A DNA stretch of 45,530 nt, taken from contig JBELML010000036.1 of NCBI GenBank assembly GCA_042095835.1, positions 1 to 45,530 of the forward strand, read 5' to 3'. Shown here one piece after another: positions 8,871 through 18,103 of this stretch. This DNA is from DATFKA01 sp042095835 (GTDB lineage: Bacteria; Bacteroidota; Bacteroidia; Chitinophagales; Saprospiraceae). Below the pieces are notes generated by a model. It was not told the origin of the DNA, searched no databases, and saw only the letters and a list, made by a program, of their open reading frames with translations. Both the position numbers and the translations under genes were made by a program. Within the stretch, counting starts at the first letter, position 1. Each line of letters begins with the position of its first letter.

Positions 8871-10445
8871 ATGAAGAATACATTCGGGTTATTGTGGTTC
8901 TGCGTTCTTTGCCTAGTACAAGCTAATGGGCAAAGTATTTTTGATAGCAAAACCATCAATGAGATTCGGATCAGCTTCGAAGCGAGTGATTGGCAAGAGC
9001 AACTAGGAAACAATAAAATAAACGGCAGTGAGGAACGCCTACTGGCCGATTTATCCCTCAATGGTACCGACTATAAAAATGTGGGCGTTAGATATAAGGG
9101 CAATAGCTCCTTTCATGCGGTCAGAAAAACGAATACCAATAAGTTGCCACTCAATATCAAGGTCAATTATGTTGATAAAAAACAACGCCTGCCTGGCGGT
9201 GGAAAAACACTCAAACTAGCCAATGGCTTTAGGGATCCTAGCTTTATCAGAGAAGTGCTCGCTTATGATATTGCGAGACAATATATGCCCGCATCAAGAG
9301 CCTCTTATGCGAAGGTCTATATCAATGAGGAATACATCGGGTTATACACTTTAGTAGAGTCGGTTGATAATACCTTTTTAGATAACAACTTTGGAGACCA
9401 CGACGGCGTATTCTTTAAATGCGATCCCAATTATACGATTAAAGCTCCTGAGACTTGCCCGGCGGGAAGCCGTGCCTCGCTCACCTATTTGGGAGAAGAC
9501 ACCACTTGCTATATGGGGTATTATGAACTTCAATCTGATACCGGATGGTACCAATTGGTCCACTTGACTAAAACGCTGGGTGAGAACCTTGGCCAAATCG
9601 AAGAAATACTGGACGTTGACCAAACCCTATGGATGCTGGCCTTCAATAATTATGTGGTGAACCTCGACAGTTACTTGGGTGCCTTTTGTCATAATTACTA
9701 CCTGTACCAAGATAAGGATGGAGTCTTCCACCCCATCATCTGGGATATGAACCTTTCTTTTGGAGGGTTTCGCTTGGTAGATGATAATGTAATTTACAAC
9801 GAAGATCAATTAAAGCGTACGAGTATGCTCCTGCACTTTAAGGAGAATAATGAGAAAAGGCCACTTGTCACTTATCTGCTTCGGAATGAGTTGTACCGCA
9901 AAGTCTATTTCGCTCACCTCAAAACGATTTACGAAGATCAAACCCAAGATAGCCTAATCTATAAGCAAGCATTGGAGCTACATAGTCATCTCCGCCCCGA
10001 AGTAGAGGGCGATCAAAATAAGCTGTATACCGACGAGATGTTCGAGGCCAACCTAAACACTACCCAGGTCGCCAGTAAGTCGCCCATCATCGGTATATTT
10101 GACCTGATAGACGGTCGCCATGATTATCTTGGTAATCACATCGTTTTGAATCGGGAAGCACCAAGCATTTCCTCCATTGATCATAAAAAAGTAGACGACC
10201 AGGTTCAATTTGAAGTGGTCGCAGAGCAAGCTCAAAAAGTATGGTTATGCTACCGCAATCTTAAAGGGCGAGCCTTTAAAAAAGTGGCGATGGATGCAGG
10301 TAATGCAGAGGTAGGCTGGACCGCCAAAATTCCCCACCACGAGGACTTGCAATATTATATTATTGCGGAGGGTAGATATAATGCTACCCTATCTCCTAGA
10401 AGGGCTTCGTTTGAGTTTCATACCTTATCTGCAAAGAAAGAGTAG
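8871..10445 (+). CDS. CotH-family secreted kinase (active-site residues intact)
   Basis: 524 residues with a signal peptide ending near ANGQS. It has the CotH fold landmarks in order: VGVRYKGNSSF (about 65-75), the RDPSFIREVLAYDIARQYMP helix, the YIGLYTLVESVDNTFL strand, then NLDSYLG with D266, HNYYLYQD with H274-N275, and PIIWDMNLSFGG with D292. The spacing of the two aspartates (26 residues) resembles CotH enzymes, which phosphorylate secreted proteins. A C-terminal Ig-like module follows (about 430-520). It is a paralogue of the upstream gene along its whole length. The natural substrate is unknown; the neighbouring giant adhesin or the sister protein are candidates by context only. Confidence 0.88.
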   Translation: MKNTFGLLWFCVLCLVQANGQSIFDSKTINEIRISFEASDWQEQLGNNKINGSEERLLADLSLNGTDYKNVGVRYKGNSSFHAVRKTNTNKLPLNIKVNYVDKKQRLPGGGKTLKLANGFRDPSFIREVLAYDIARQYMPASRASYAKVYINEEYIGLYTLVESVDNTFLDNNFGDHDGVFFKCDPNYTIKAPETCPAGSRASLTYLGEDTTCYMGYYELQSDTGWYQLVHLTKTLGENLGQIEEILDVDQTLWMLAFNNYVVNLDSYLGAFCHNYYLYQDKDGVFHPIIWDMNLSFGGFRLVDDNVIYNEDQLKRTSMLLHFKENNEKRPLVTYLLRNELYRKVYFAHLKTIYEDQTQDSLIYKQALELHSHLRPEVEGDQNKLYTDEMFEANLNTTQVASKSPIIGIFDLIDGRHDYLGNHIVLNREAPSISSIDHKKVDDQVQFEVVAEQAQKVWLCYRNLKGRAFKKVAMDAGNAEVGWTAKIPHHEDLQYYIIAEGRYNATLSPRRASFEFHTLSAKKE

Positions 10446-10525
10446 GGAGAAAGATGTAAACTATTCTTCATTTTATCTATTTCCCATAGACTCAAGAGTC
10501 ATTTATTTTTTAATTCCTTTTTGTC

Positions 10526-11488
10526 ATGCCCGTTGTTGCTCAATCTTCTTATCCTGGCGCACCTTGGTACCAATTTAATGGTCACCTCCAAACTATTGTC
10601 CCTACCTCCATCCGAAAAGTCGACTTAGCGCCCTTCGAAAGAGAGCGCTTAGAATTGTACGACGGTGATTTTCTGGATCTGGATTGGTTGGATGCCGGTA
10701 GTAATGAACTCGTTATCCTTTCGCATGGCTTAGAAGGAAATTCTGAGCGCAACTACATACGTGGAATGGCCAAATTCTACTACGAGCAGCACTGGGACGT
10801 ACTGGCCTGGAATTGTCGATCCTGTAGTGGTGAGATGAACCGTAATTTCAAACTTTACTACCACGGAGACGTACACGATATCAATGAAGTCATCAAACAT
10901 GCGCTAGCCCGCAAATCCTACAAACGGGTGGTCTTGATCGGCTTCAGTATGGGTGGAAATATAACGCTGAAGTACTTGGGTACCAAGGGTAAAGAAGTGC
11001 CTAGTCAAATCTCGCATGGCATCGCCTTTTCTACTCCTTGTGATCTACAAGCTTGCATCAAAGAAGTCAGCAAACCACAGAATAAGTTTTATAGCTGGTA
11101 TTTTTTTAAAAGCTTAAAAGCCAAAATTGCGGCCAAGGCGGCGCAATTTCCAGACCGTCTCGATGTATCTAATCTTTTTGAGATCAAAGATTGGTATACT
11201 TTTGACACCAACTATTCTGCTCCATTAAATGGCCTGAGTAGTGCCGAAGAATTTTATTACGAAGCCTCCTCCAAAAATTTCATGGCGGGAACCACTATCC
11301 CTACCTTAGTCGTCAACGCCGTAAATGATCCAATGCTCGATGAAAAGAGTTCACCAAAACATTTAGCTAAAAACCATCCCCACTTAAGTATTGAAGTCAG
11401 TCGTACGGGTGGTCATGTTGGATTTGCCTTAGCCAAGAAAGATTACTTTTGGTCAGAGCTTCGCGCTTGGGAGTTTTGTCATGGATAA
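10526..11488 (+). CDS. YheT-type alpha/beta-fold hydrolase
   Basis: 320 residues, no signal peptide, so probably cytoplasmic. The N-terminal NGHLQTI (18-24) is the hallmark of the YheT/ABHD1-3 group. SHGLEGNSE (66-74) forms the oxyanion region, GFSMGGN holds the nucleophile S141, VNDPMLD the acid and GGHVGF the histidine. Relatives are esterases or lipases whose physiological substrates are mostly unknown. It sits 80 bp after the CotH genes and converges with lptD, the two stop codons being about 13 bp apart. The ATG chosen gives the usual family length and start. Confidence 0.88.
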   Translation: MPVVAQSSYPGAPWYQFNGHLQTIVPTSIRKVDLAPFERERLELYDGDFLDLDWLDAGSNELVILSHGLEGNSERNYIRGMAKFYYEQHWDVLAWNCRSCSGEMNRNFKLYYHGDVHDINEVIKHALARKSYKRVVLIGFSMGGNITLKYLGTKGKEVPSQISHGIAFSTPCDLQACIKEVSKPQNKFYSWYFFKSLKAKIAAKAAQFPDRLDVSNLFEIKDWYTFDTNYSAPLNGLSSAEEFYYEASSKNFMAGTTIPTLVVNAVNDPMLDEKSSPKHLAKNHPHLSIEVSRTGGHVGFALAKKDYFWSELRAWEFCHG

Positions 11489-11501
11489 GCCGATCTACCT
11501 T

Positions 11502-14315
11502 TTAAAAAGCATTAATCGTATCGTAATTATTCCGCTGGTAAGGTACTTCGATAAAGTCTAAGGTTCCTGGTTTGACTCGGATAGAAAAACGGAAGGTACC
11601 CCGAGTAGGCGCTACATCTGCGGTAAATTGCCAGCAATGCAAATCGCGTTCCAGACCAATAGAAGGATAAGACAATCCCTTACGTACAAAGTCGTAACCA
11701 AAGTTACCCAAACGAGCCGACCAGTTGGTGGTAAGTTTGATCCGTCCGCGGGCATTGATGGCATGAGTCGTGACATCGAGGGTGGTATTATTATCGTTGT
11801 CGGTTGTCCAGCGCAGTGCCAAGTTATGGGCGACAGAGAAGTTTTCAAAAAGACTTAAAAAGTCGTCTTCCTGGGCGACCTGCGTGGCGGTTCGATTTCG
11901 TCTACTTTCTCTCACATTAGTGACCACTTCTTCATCCTTGCCCTCAAACAAAGCCCTGATTTTACTGACTGTCAAGTTGGAGTTGGCACGTAAAGTCGCA
12001 TTATCAAAGCGAAATGGTAGGATACCATTAAAGCCCGTCCACTCGTTGATGCGTCGTCCGGAGCTGTTCTTTTTGTAGGGATCAAATGTCGCGTTGATCC
12101 CAAGTGTAGTAATCCCCTTGAAGAGTCGAGCAGTCGTACGCGCCTGAATTTGAGACCACTTTAAAGTATCTGCCGCAAAATTATAACGTCCATTGATAAA
12201 GATATTATCAATCAGCTTAGTGGTCTTGACAGTAGAGTCTCGCTTGGACCAGACCCTTGCCTGAAAGATATTGTTGAGGTTATAAGCAATCGCTAGCTGT
12301 TCTTCTTGTTGGGGCGGAGAACCATAAATATTCCCCTGAAAACGAGAGAAGGTGGAAAAATCATCAGGAAAACGAGTATCCGTCTGAATCGTTTGAAAGG
12401 CATCTGTTTCCAAATAGTTGGGCGAATAGTTTAATGATATAGTTGGTCTTAATTCCCAGCGTACCCCTCGGACCAAACCCTTATTTTTGCCGCTTTCCCA
12501 GGTAAAGAAAACTCGGGTATTCACGGCTGCACTTATATTCATCGTTCGCCACGAAGAAAATCCAGTCAGGGTATCTAGGTTCACATCACCGTAGCTCAAG
12601 ATGGTCGTATCTAGAGTAAAAGCTGTACTATCTGCATTAAAGATGGTGTCTACCTGGATTTCTTGGGTCGGATCGAAGTTCCGGTCCAGAGATTTGAGGT
12701 ACCAAACTTCCTGATAGTTCACACTTGGGTTAAAATTGAAAGCTTTTAGAAATTTAAAGGAATTACTCAGTGTGGCGGTTTGCTTCACTCCAAATTGAGC
12801 ATTGCGAAAAGTCTCCGGCTCAAACAAGGTCGTATCTGTAGCCGTAAAGCGATTTCGCACTTCACCCGTGTATCTGATCACGGTATTCTCATACCAAGTA
12901 GATTTACCTCCTGGCTTACGGAAAGGATATAAAGACTGGGTATTAAACCTCAGATTAGGCAAACTGATGTTCACCTGCCGAGTCTGATTATTTTGGGAAT
13001 GCGTCAGGCCCATTGATAAGCTATAAGGTTTATCTGGCCAATTCATGGAAAAATTGAGGTTGGAACTCAATTGGCTGTTCAAAACATTGCCCGCATCGTT
13101 GAAGACTCTACTTTGGTAATCATTCGTCTGGAAATTAATCGAACCACTCAAATTGCTGATAGGGTGCGCCCTGCGATCTTGCCTGATAGAAGCTCTCAGA
13201 CTATAAGAGTTGGAGCGATTGAAAGTCCCGTCAGAAGTATTTTCTATTTTCCTCGAATCAAATCCAAGGTCGAAATTCCCGGAGCGGCGGTATCGTTTAT
13301 TAAACTGAGAAGCCACATTGAAGCCATAACTTCCTTTGAGGTAGACATTACTCGTCACGGTTAGATTAAAGTGCTCTCCTACTGGAAAAAACCAACCTAT
13401 CCCGCGCAGACCAAATCCTAGTTGTGGCGAATATTCATAATCATTAGGAAAAATCAGCCCTGTTCGTCGGCCCGATTTTAAAGGAATAAAGCCAAATGGA
13501 AAAGCTATAGGTGTAGGTATACCCATAAGCTCTAGATTGGAAGGCCCTACCACTGCGAGTTTATTCGGAATGATTTTGACTTTATTACTCCTAATACCGA
13601 AGTGAGGTTGTGGATGTGTACAGGTCGTAAAAACTGCACTTCGGGTATTGGCAATATCGTTTTTGGTCGTATCGGGTCCTTGGGCTCGGATAAACTTCGT
13701 CTCCGTGCCGATGATTTGAATATCATCCTGGCTAGTCCGCATATTATAGACCTTTCCCTTACCCGATTTATAATTATACTTTATACTATCAGCTGTGAAT
13801 TTTTGGTCACCATCTGCAAAATCTGGAAAGCTGGACAGGCGCCCTGAAGAATCGGGAATGGGCTTGGCGGTAATCAGATCATTTTCATAATCTAAAATGA
13901 TAATACCCGCATTGAGTACTATATCTTGATAGGTCACCTGTGCATTCCCGTAGAGGTAATATTTTTTGGTGAGATTATCTACTTCAGAAGAATCGGCAGC
14001 GTTTCTCTTCACCTCATCCTGGATAGCATCCTTAGAGACTTTGTAATTGGGAGCTTGGGGTAAGCTGTCTTTACGCCCGGTATCTCTATTTTGAATCAGC
14101 GAGCCAGGTTCAATTTTGAGGGTATCAGAAGTTTGCGCAAAAACGGAACAAACAGGACTGAATGTAAACAAAAGAAGGACAAAAATGCTTGTAAACCAGG
14201 GGATTATTGTTTTTCTTTGTATATCGTAACAAGCGATGTACACCGATTGGGTCCTGGGATACCTCGAGTACAAATGATTTACGATACTAAATTCCTTCAA
14301 CAGGTCCACTTTCAT
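11502..14315 (-). CDS. lptD: LptD-like LPS assembly outer-membrane protein
   Basis: About 937 residues. After a hydrophobic export signal (about residues 37-61, ending CSVFAQ) comes an OstA-like periplasmic part (KKYYLYGNAQVTYQDIVLNAG, LITAKPIPD). A long beta-barrel follows, with blocks typical of the Bacteroidota LptD family: IPTPIAFPFGFIPL, RRTGLIFPNDYEYS and GFGLRGIGWFFPVGEHF. LptD inserts lipopolysaccharide into the outer leaflet. The start is uncertain. The only ATG (14315) puts 36 residues before the signal peptide and lies just three bases from the divergent amidase start. A GTG at 14243 would give a conventional signal peptide and a 75-bp divergent spacer. Confidence 0.85.
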   Translation of the reverse strand: MKVDLLKEFSIVNHLYSRYPRTQSVYIACYDIQRKTIIPWFTSIFVLLLFTFSPVCSVFAQTSDTLKIEPGSLIQNRDTGRKDSLPQAPNYKVSKDAIQDEVKRNAADSSEVDNLTKKYYLYGNAQVTYQDIVLNAGIIILDYENDLITAKPIPDSSGRLSSFPDFADGDQKFTADSIKYNYKSGKGKVYNMRTSQDDIQIIGTETKFIRAQGPDTTKNDIANTRSAVFTTCTHPQPHFGIRSNKVKIIPNKLAVVGPSNLELMGIPTPIAFPFGFIPLKSGRRTGLIFPNDYEYSPQLGFGLRGIGWFFPVGEHFNLTVTSNVYLKGSYGFNVASQFNKRYRRSGNFDLGFDSRKIENTSDGTFNRSNSYSLRASIRQDRRAHPISNLSGSINFQTNDYQSRVFNDAGNVLNSQLSSNLNFSMNWPDKPYSLSMGLTHSQNNQTRQVNISLPNLRFNTQSLYPFRKPGGKSTWYENTVIRYTGEVRNRFTATDTTLFEPETFRNAQFGVKQTATLSNSFKFLKAFNFNPSVNYQEVWYLKSLDRNFDPTQEIQVDTIFNADSTAFTLDTTILSYGDVNLDTLTGFSSWRTMNISAAVNTRVFFTWESGKNKGLVRGVRWELRPTISLNYSPNYLETDAFQTIQTDTRFPDDFSTFSRFQGNIYGSPPQQEEQLAIAYNLNNIFQARVWSKRDSTVKTTKLIDNIFINGRYNFAADTLKWSQIQARTTARLFKGITTLGINATFDPYKKNSSGRRINEWTGFNGILPFRFDNATLRANSNLTVSKIRALFEGKDEEVVTNVRESRRNRTATQVAQEDDFLSLFENFSVAHNLALRWTTDNDNNTTLDVTTHAINARGRIKLTTNWSARLGNFGYDFVRKGLSYPSIGLERDLHCWQFTADVAPTRGTFRFSIRVKPGTLDFIEVPYQRNNYDTINAF

Positions 14316-14318
14316 ACA

Positions 14319-15668
14319 ATGAAATACAAATTAATCTTAGTCCAAACGATCCTAATATTCTTTTTGCCATCTATGCTTGGCGCTTTTAACATAACTTTAG
14401 GTTCTGTTCAAGACGCGGGCAAAGTTATCAAAGATATCATAAACGAAGGCAACCCTTACCGAATAAAAACGGTAGTTATTGATCCGGGGCATGGAGGACA
14501 TGATCCGGGCTGTAGTGGGTCTCACTCCAAGGAGAAACATCTTGCACTCAATATAGGCCTGCGTCTACGCCACCTCCTAGAACAAAACTATCCTGACATT
14601 GAAGTCATTATGACCAGAGAAAAGGATGTCTTCATTCCTTTACATAAGAGGGCCGCTTTAGCTAATCGTAACCAAGCAGATCTATTTATTTCTATTCATT
14701 GCAATTATATGCCGGGCTCCAAAGCTACTCGTGGTACCGAAACATTCGTCTTAGGTTTACATAGAGCAGAGGAGAATTTGAAAGTAGCCAAAAGAGAAAA
14801 CGCCTCTATCTTGTTGGAAGAAGACTATGAAAAGAACTACGACTATGACCCGAACTCTCCTGAGGGCCATATCATGTTGACCATGTTTCAAAGTGCTCAT
14901 TTAGAGCAAAGTATCCTTTTTGCAGAATTGGCTGAGCAACAAATGAAGATACAAGCCGGTAGGAGGAGTCGTGGAGTAAAACAAGCAGGGTTTGTAGTTT
15001 TAAGAGAGACGACTATGCCAAGTGTACTTGTAGAAACGGGCTTCTTGAGTAATCTTAATGAGCAAAACTTTCTAAAAACAGAAGGTGGTCAAATGAAGAT
15101 TGCAAAAGCTTTATTAAAAGCCTTTTCGGATTACAAACAACAGGTAGAATCTCCTGAGTATCTAGAATTTTCGAGGCCCGCTACTGAAGTGGCTAGTCTA
15201 CCTCAATCTCAAGATATGATGGTAGAGAAGGGAGGTACAAAGGCCACGCTGCCACCTAGTCTTGATCGGTCACCTGTACCCATTAAGACCGGCAGTCAGC
15301 GTAATACTAGTCCGCCATCAGAAAAAACCACCAAAACCAAACCAACCTTTTCTAACGTCTATCGTCCTAAAAATGCTGTACCCTCTAGCGGGTCTGTTAC
15401 TACAGGGGTTCAATTTTTTGTACAATTAGCTGCCTCTAGTAAACCTCAGAATACAGCTTCTGGAAAGTGGACCAACTTGGCTTACCCTGTAGAGGTGGTT
15501 AAAGAAGGGGATTTATATAAATATCGGGCCCGCAACTTAGCGAATCTGTCAGAAGCGCAGGCTGCAAAAAAGGATTTAAGAACAAAAGGCTTTGAAGATG
15601 CCTTTGTAGTAGCCTATAAGAACGGCCAGCGGATTAGCATGAAAGAAGCGCTCGAAACCGTCAAATAA
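14319..15668 (+). CDS. N-acetylmuramoyl-L-alanine amidase (Amidase_3) with SPOR-like tail
   Basis: 449 residues from the ATG at 14319. The frame is open further upstream but there it overlaps lptD and would bury the signal peptide MKYKLILVQTILIFFLPSML. The catalytic domain carries the zinc-binding set: DPGHGG with the first His, SKEKHLALN with the Glu, ISIHCNY with the second His. VLVETGFLSN carries the catalytic glutamate. A Ser/Thr/Pro-rich linker leads to a C-terminal SPOR-like module (QFFVQLAASSKP ... AAKKDLRTKGFEDAFVV), which usually binds denuded septal glycan. The enzyme cleaves the bond between MurNAc and the stem peptide during cell separation. Next to an MCE gene, a common arrangement in Bacteroidota. 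Confidence 0.93.
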   Translation: MKYKLILVQTILIFFLPSMLGAFNITLGSVQDAGKVIKDIINEGNPYRIKTVVIDPGHGGHDPGCSGSHSKEKHLALNIGLRLRHLLEQNYPDIEVIMTREKDVFIPLHKRAALANRNQADLFISIHCNYMPGSKATRGTETFVLGLHRAEENLKVAKRENASILLEEDYEKNYDYDPNSPEGHIMLTMFQSAHLEQSILFAELAEQQMKIQAGRRSRGVKQAGFVVLRETTMPSVLVETGFLSNLNEQNFLKTEGGQMKIAKALLKAFSDYKQQVESPEYLEFSRPATEVASLPQSQDMMVEKGGTKATLPPSLDRSPVPIKTGSQRNTSPPSEKTTKTKPTFSNVYRPKNAVPSSGSVTTGVQFFVQLAASSKPQNTASGKWTNLAYPVEVVKEGDLYKYRARNLANLSEAQAAKKDLRTKGFEDAFVVAYKNGQRISMKEALETVK

Positions 15669-15782
15669 GCACTATGCTACTCAACCAATTAAGCTTACAA
15701 ATCGTTGAGAAGGTGGATTTGATGAATAGTAAACCTGAATACGGTCTATCTATTTATATTTCAGATAATTCAGAATTTCGCC

Positions 15783-15790
15783 TACTTTTG
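15783..15790 (+). promoter_or_regulatory. Candidate -7 box for the mlaD gene
   Basis: TACTTTTG matches the Bacteroidota consensus TAnnTTTG exactly and lies 26 bp before the ATG at 15817. No clear TTTG was seen at the -33 position (TTTC at 15759-15762 is nearest). A box alone occurs by chance every few kilobases, so support comes mainly from its position. Confidence 0.45.
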
Positions 15791-15816
15791 CGAATCTTGA
15801 ATAAAGCATCACAACT

Positions 15817-16848
15817 ATGTCTAGAGAAATCAGAGTAGCCTTATTGGCCATTGCAGCACTTTTGCTATCCTATTGGGGCTTCAATTTTATCATAGGAAAC
15901 AGCCTATTCCAACAAAGCAACACCTACTTCGTGGAGTATCAATCTGTAGGAGGTTTAAAGACTTCTACACCTGTACGTATCAACGGAGTACAAATTGGTC
16001 GCGTAGCCGAAGTTAAAAACCAATTAGATAAGCAGAATGTATTGGTGCAGATCGATCTAGAACCTTCTATCAAAATCCCCAAAGCGACTGAGGCATTTAT
16101 TTTAAATGAGACCTTCATGGGGCAACAAGCAGTGGAGCTTCGATACAAAACCCCTTGCTCTAGCGATGATTGTGCCAAAAGTGGAGACTACATTAAGGGG
16201 GCCAATTTAAGCGTATTAGCATCAACTATCTCCCGCGATGAGCTCTCTTTTTACCTCGAAGACTTCAAAACTGTATTCGCTCAATTGATCGATACGCTGA
16301 ATCAAAAAATAATGGATCCAGATGCTAACGGTGCCTTAGCAACTACCTTCAAAGATCTAGAAAGCACCATGAGCAATCTCAACGGTGCCACAGGCAAATT
16401 GAATCGCATCTTAGGACAATCTTCTAGCGATATCACCCGCACAATGGATCATGTAGAAGCACTAACAGGTAATCTTTCTGATAATAATGAAAAAATCAAT
16501 AAGATCATCAGTAGCACGGAAGCCTTCACAGAGCAGTTAAGTGTCATTGACCTCAAAACAACTGTAGATGAGTTGTCCTCTACCCTGGAAGCACTTAATG
16601 CTACTGTAGCCAAAGCAGACGGTACCTTCTCTGGCCTAAATAAAATGGTAGCTGGTATTGAAAATGGCGAAGGAAGTCTAGGCAAGTTCTTCAAAGACCC
16701 GGAGCTCTATAATGAATTTAGTAACCTGAGCGCTAAAGCCGATTCTTTGATCAATGATCTCCAAACAAGACCTTATCGGTACGTACCCTTAAAAGGCCGT
16801 AATCGGGTCAAACGCTATGACCGCAAGGATGCTAAGGAGAATAATTAG
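15817..16848 (+). CDS. MlaD/MCE-domain phospholipid transport protein
   Basis: 343 residues. One N-terminal membrane anchor (about 7-25, LLAIAALLLSYWGFNFIIG) is followed by an MCE domain (about 35-120: VGGLKTSTPVRINGVQIGRV, NETFMGQQAVEL). A long coiled-coil-like region (about 145-320) has repeated hydrophobic heptads. MCE proteins form hexameric rings and tubes that carry lipids between inner and outer membrane. The permease and ATPase partners (MlaE, MlaF) are not in this window; in Bacteroidota they are often elsewhere. Together with LptD and the amidase it makes an envelope group. The tail is basic (RNRVKRYDRKDAKEN). Confidence 0.9.
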   Translation: MSREIRVALLAIAALLLSYWGFNFIIGNSLFQQSNTYFVEYQSVGGLKTSTPVRINGVQIGRVAEVKNQLDKQNVLVQIDLEPSIKIPKATEAFILNETFMGQQAVELRYKTPCSSDDCAKSGDYIKGANLSVLASTISRDELSFYLEDFKTVFAQLIDTLNQKIMDPDANGALATTFKDLESTMSNLNGATGKLNRILGQSSSDITRTMDHVEALTGNLSDNNEKINKIISSTEAFTEQLSVIDLKTTVDELSSTLEALNATVAKADGTFSGLNKMVAGIENGEGSLGKFFKDPELYNEFSNLSAKADSLINDLQTRPYRYVPLKGRNRVKRYDRKDAKENN

Positions 16849-16916
16849 ACGTGGTGATGTGGAGACTTGGGGACGTGGTGACATGGAGACGTGGGGACAT
16901 GGAGACGTGGGGATGC
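16849..16916. repeat. Degenerate GTGGAGACGTGGGGAC-type tandem array
   Basis: Directly after the mlaD stop codon, the words GACGTGG, GGAGAC and GGGGAC recur with a period near 15-17 bp over 68 bp. The array is intergenic and carries no reading frame of note. It resembles the low-complexity spacers at 25073-25113 and 45327-45369 in style, not in sequence. Confidence 0.7.
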
Positions 16917-17089
16917 GTTTGATCGTGTTAGGGAGAGTCCTTCGTTTTTGGGAGGTCAAAATGAGAGGCGTTTTTATTATTGGGTAAACTTAATTAGCGT
17001 CTTTGAGCCTTTGTGGCTTGTTTTAACTGTTGATGTGCACCCACTACATCATTATTCATCTACCGAAGCTTTAGGGTAGGTAGATATAA

Positions 17090-18103
17090 CTACATGACAT
17101 TTACCTCCGGCTCAAGTAAGATATTGAATTTGGTTTGGACGGATGCTTGAATTTGTTGGGCTAGGTTCCAGATTTCTTTTCCGGTAGCTTTGCCGTGGTT
17201 GACGAGAACTAGTGCCTGTTTTTCGTAGCAACCTGCATCACCGATTCGTTTGCCTTTCCAGCCGCACTGATCGATTAGCCAGCCTGCGGGAAGCTTGATA
17301 GCATTTTCATCAACTGGATAATGCGGGACTTGGGGGAAGGCGGAATAAATCTCCGAAAACTGGTCTTGTGTGACGATTGGATTTTTAAAAAAAGAACCGG
17401 CGTTACCTATTAGGCGAGGATCTGGAAGCTTGGATTGACGAATATGAATCACCGCTTCAGCAATATCTTTGATAGTAGGATCATGGACCGCATTTTCTTC
17501 CAACACACGCTGGATGGCGCCATAAGCGACATTCAGCTGATGGTGGATCCGGCTTAATTTTAGTGTGACACTGGTGATCAAAAATTGACCACGCTCCATA
17601 CGCTTAAAAACACTATCCCGATAGCCAAAATCACAGTCTTCTTTTAGGAAAGTGCGCTTAATACCGTCTTTAAAGAAGATAGCTTCAAGAGAGTGGAAAG
17701 AGTCTTTCAACTCGACACCATAGGCGCCAATATTTTGAATAGGTGCTGCTCCAACTGACCCTGGAATTAGTGCTAAGTTTTCTATTCCTCCAAGGCCTTG
17801 GTCAACACACCACATCACAAGTTCATGCCAATTTTCACCGGCCTTCACTTGTACAAGTGCAGTATCCTCATCGAGGTATTCAATGGATTTACCTAGGATT
17901 TCATTTTTGAGGATCAAACCTTTGTAATCTTGGGTAAACAGGAGGTTACTTCCTCCACCTATGATGAGAAGAGGCTTTGATTGGAGCTTAGGTAATGCCT
18001 GAGACAAGTCCTCTTCTGATTGTACCCGAATCAATGACTCCGCAAAAGCTTCTACTCCAAAGGTGTGCAAATCCCTCAAAGGATATTTGAAGGTTTCTAT
18101 CAT
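17090..18103 (-). CDS. murB: UDP-N-acetylmuramate dehydrogenase
   Basis: 337 residues, the length of type I (Escherichia coli-like) MurB, a cytoplasmic FAD enzyme. It reduces UDP-GlcNAc-enolpyruvate to UDP-MurNAc in peptidoglycan synthesis. FAD-binding motifs are visible: GGGSNLL (about 49-55) and ALIPGSVGAAPIQNIGAYGVEL (about 111-132). GNAGSFFKNP contains the serine proton donor. The C-terminal part has AGWLIDQCGWKG and a distal E-P-E-V-N. Its ATG overlaps the stop codon of the upstream ABC exporter gene by 4 bp (18100-18103), so the two are very likely one operon with translational coupling. Confidence 0.96.
   Translation of the reverse strand: MIETFKYPLRDLHTFGVEAFAESLIRVQSEEDLSQALPKLQSKPLLIIGGGSNLLFTQDYKGLILKNEILGKSIEYLDEDTALVQVKAGENWHELVMWCVDQGLGGIENLALIPGSVGAAPIQNIGAYGVELKDSFHSLEAIFFKDGIKRTFLKEDCDFGYRDSVFKRMERGQFLITSVTLKLSRIHHQLNVAYGAIQRVLEENAVHDPTIKDIAEAVIHIRQSKLPDPRLIGNAGSFFKNPIVTQDQFSEIYSAFPQVPHYPVDENAIKLPAGWLIDQCGWKGKRIGDAGCYEKQALVLVNHGKATGKEIWNLAQQIQASVQTKFNILLEPEVNVM

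Noticed and set aside
14091..14318. N-terminal extension of the amidase
   Set aside because: It would bury the signal peptide and overlap lptD on the other strand; ATG 14319 is better.
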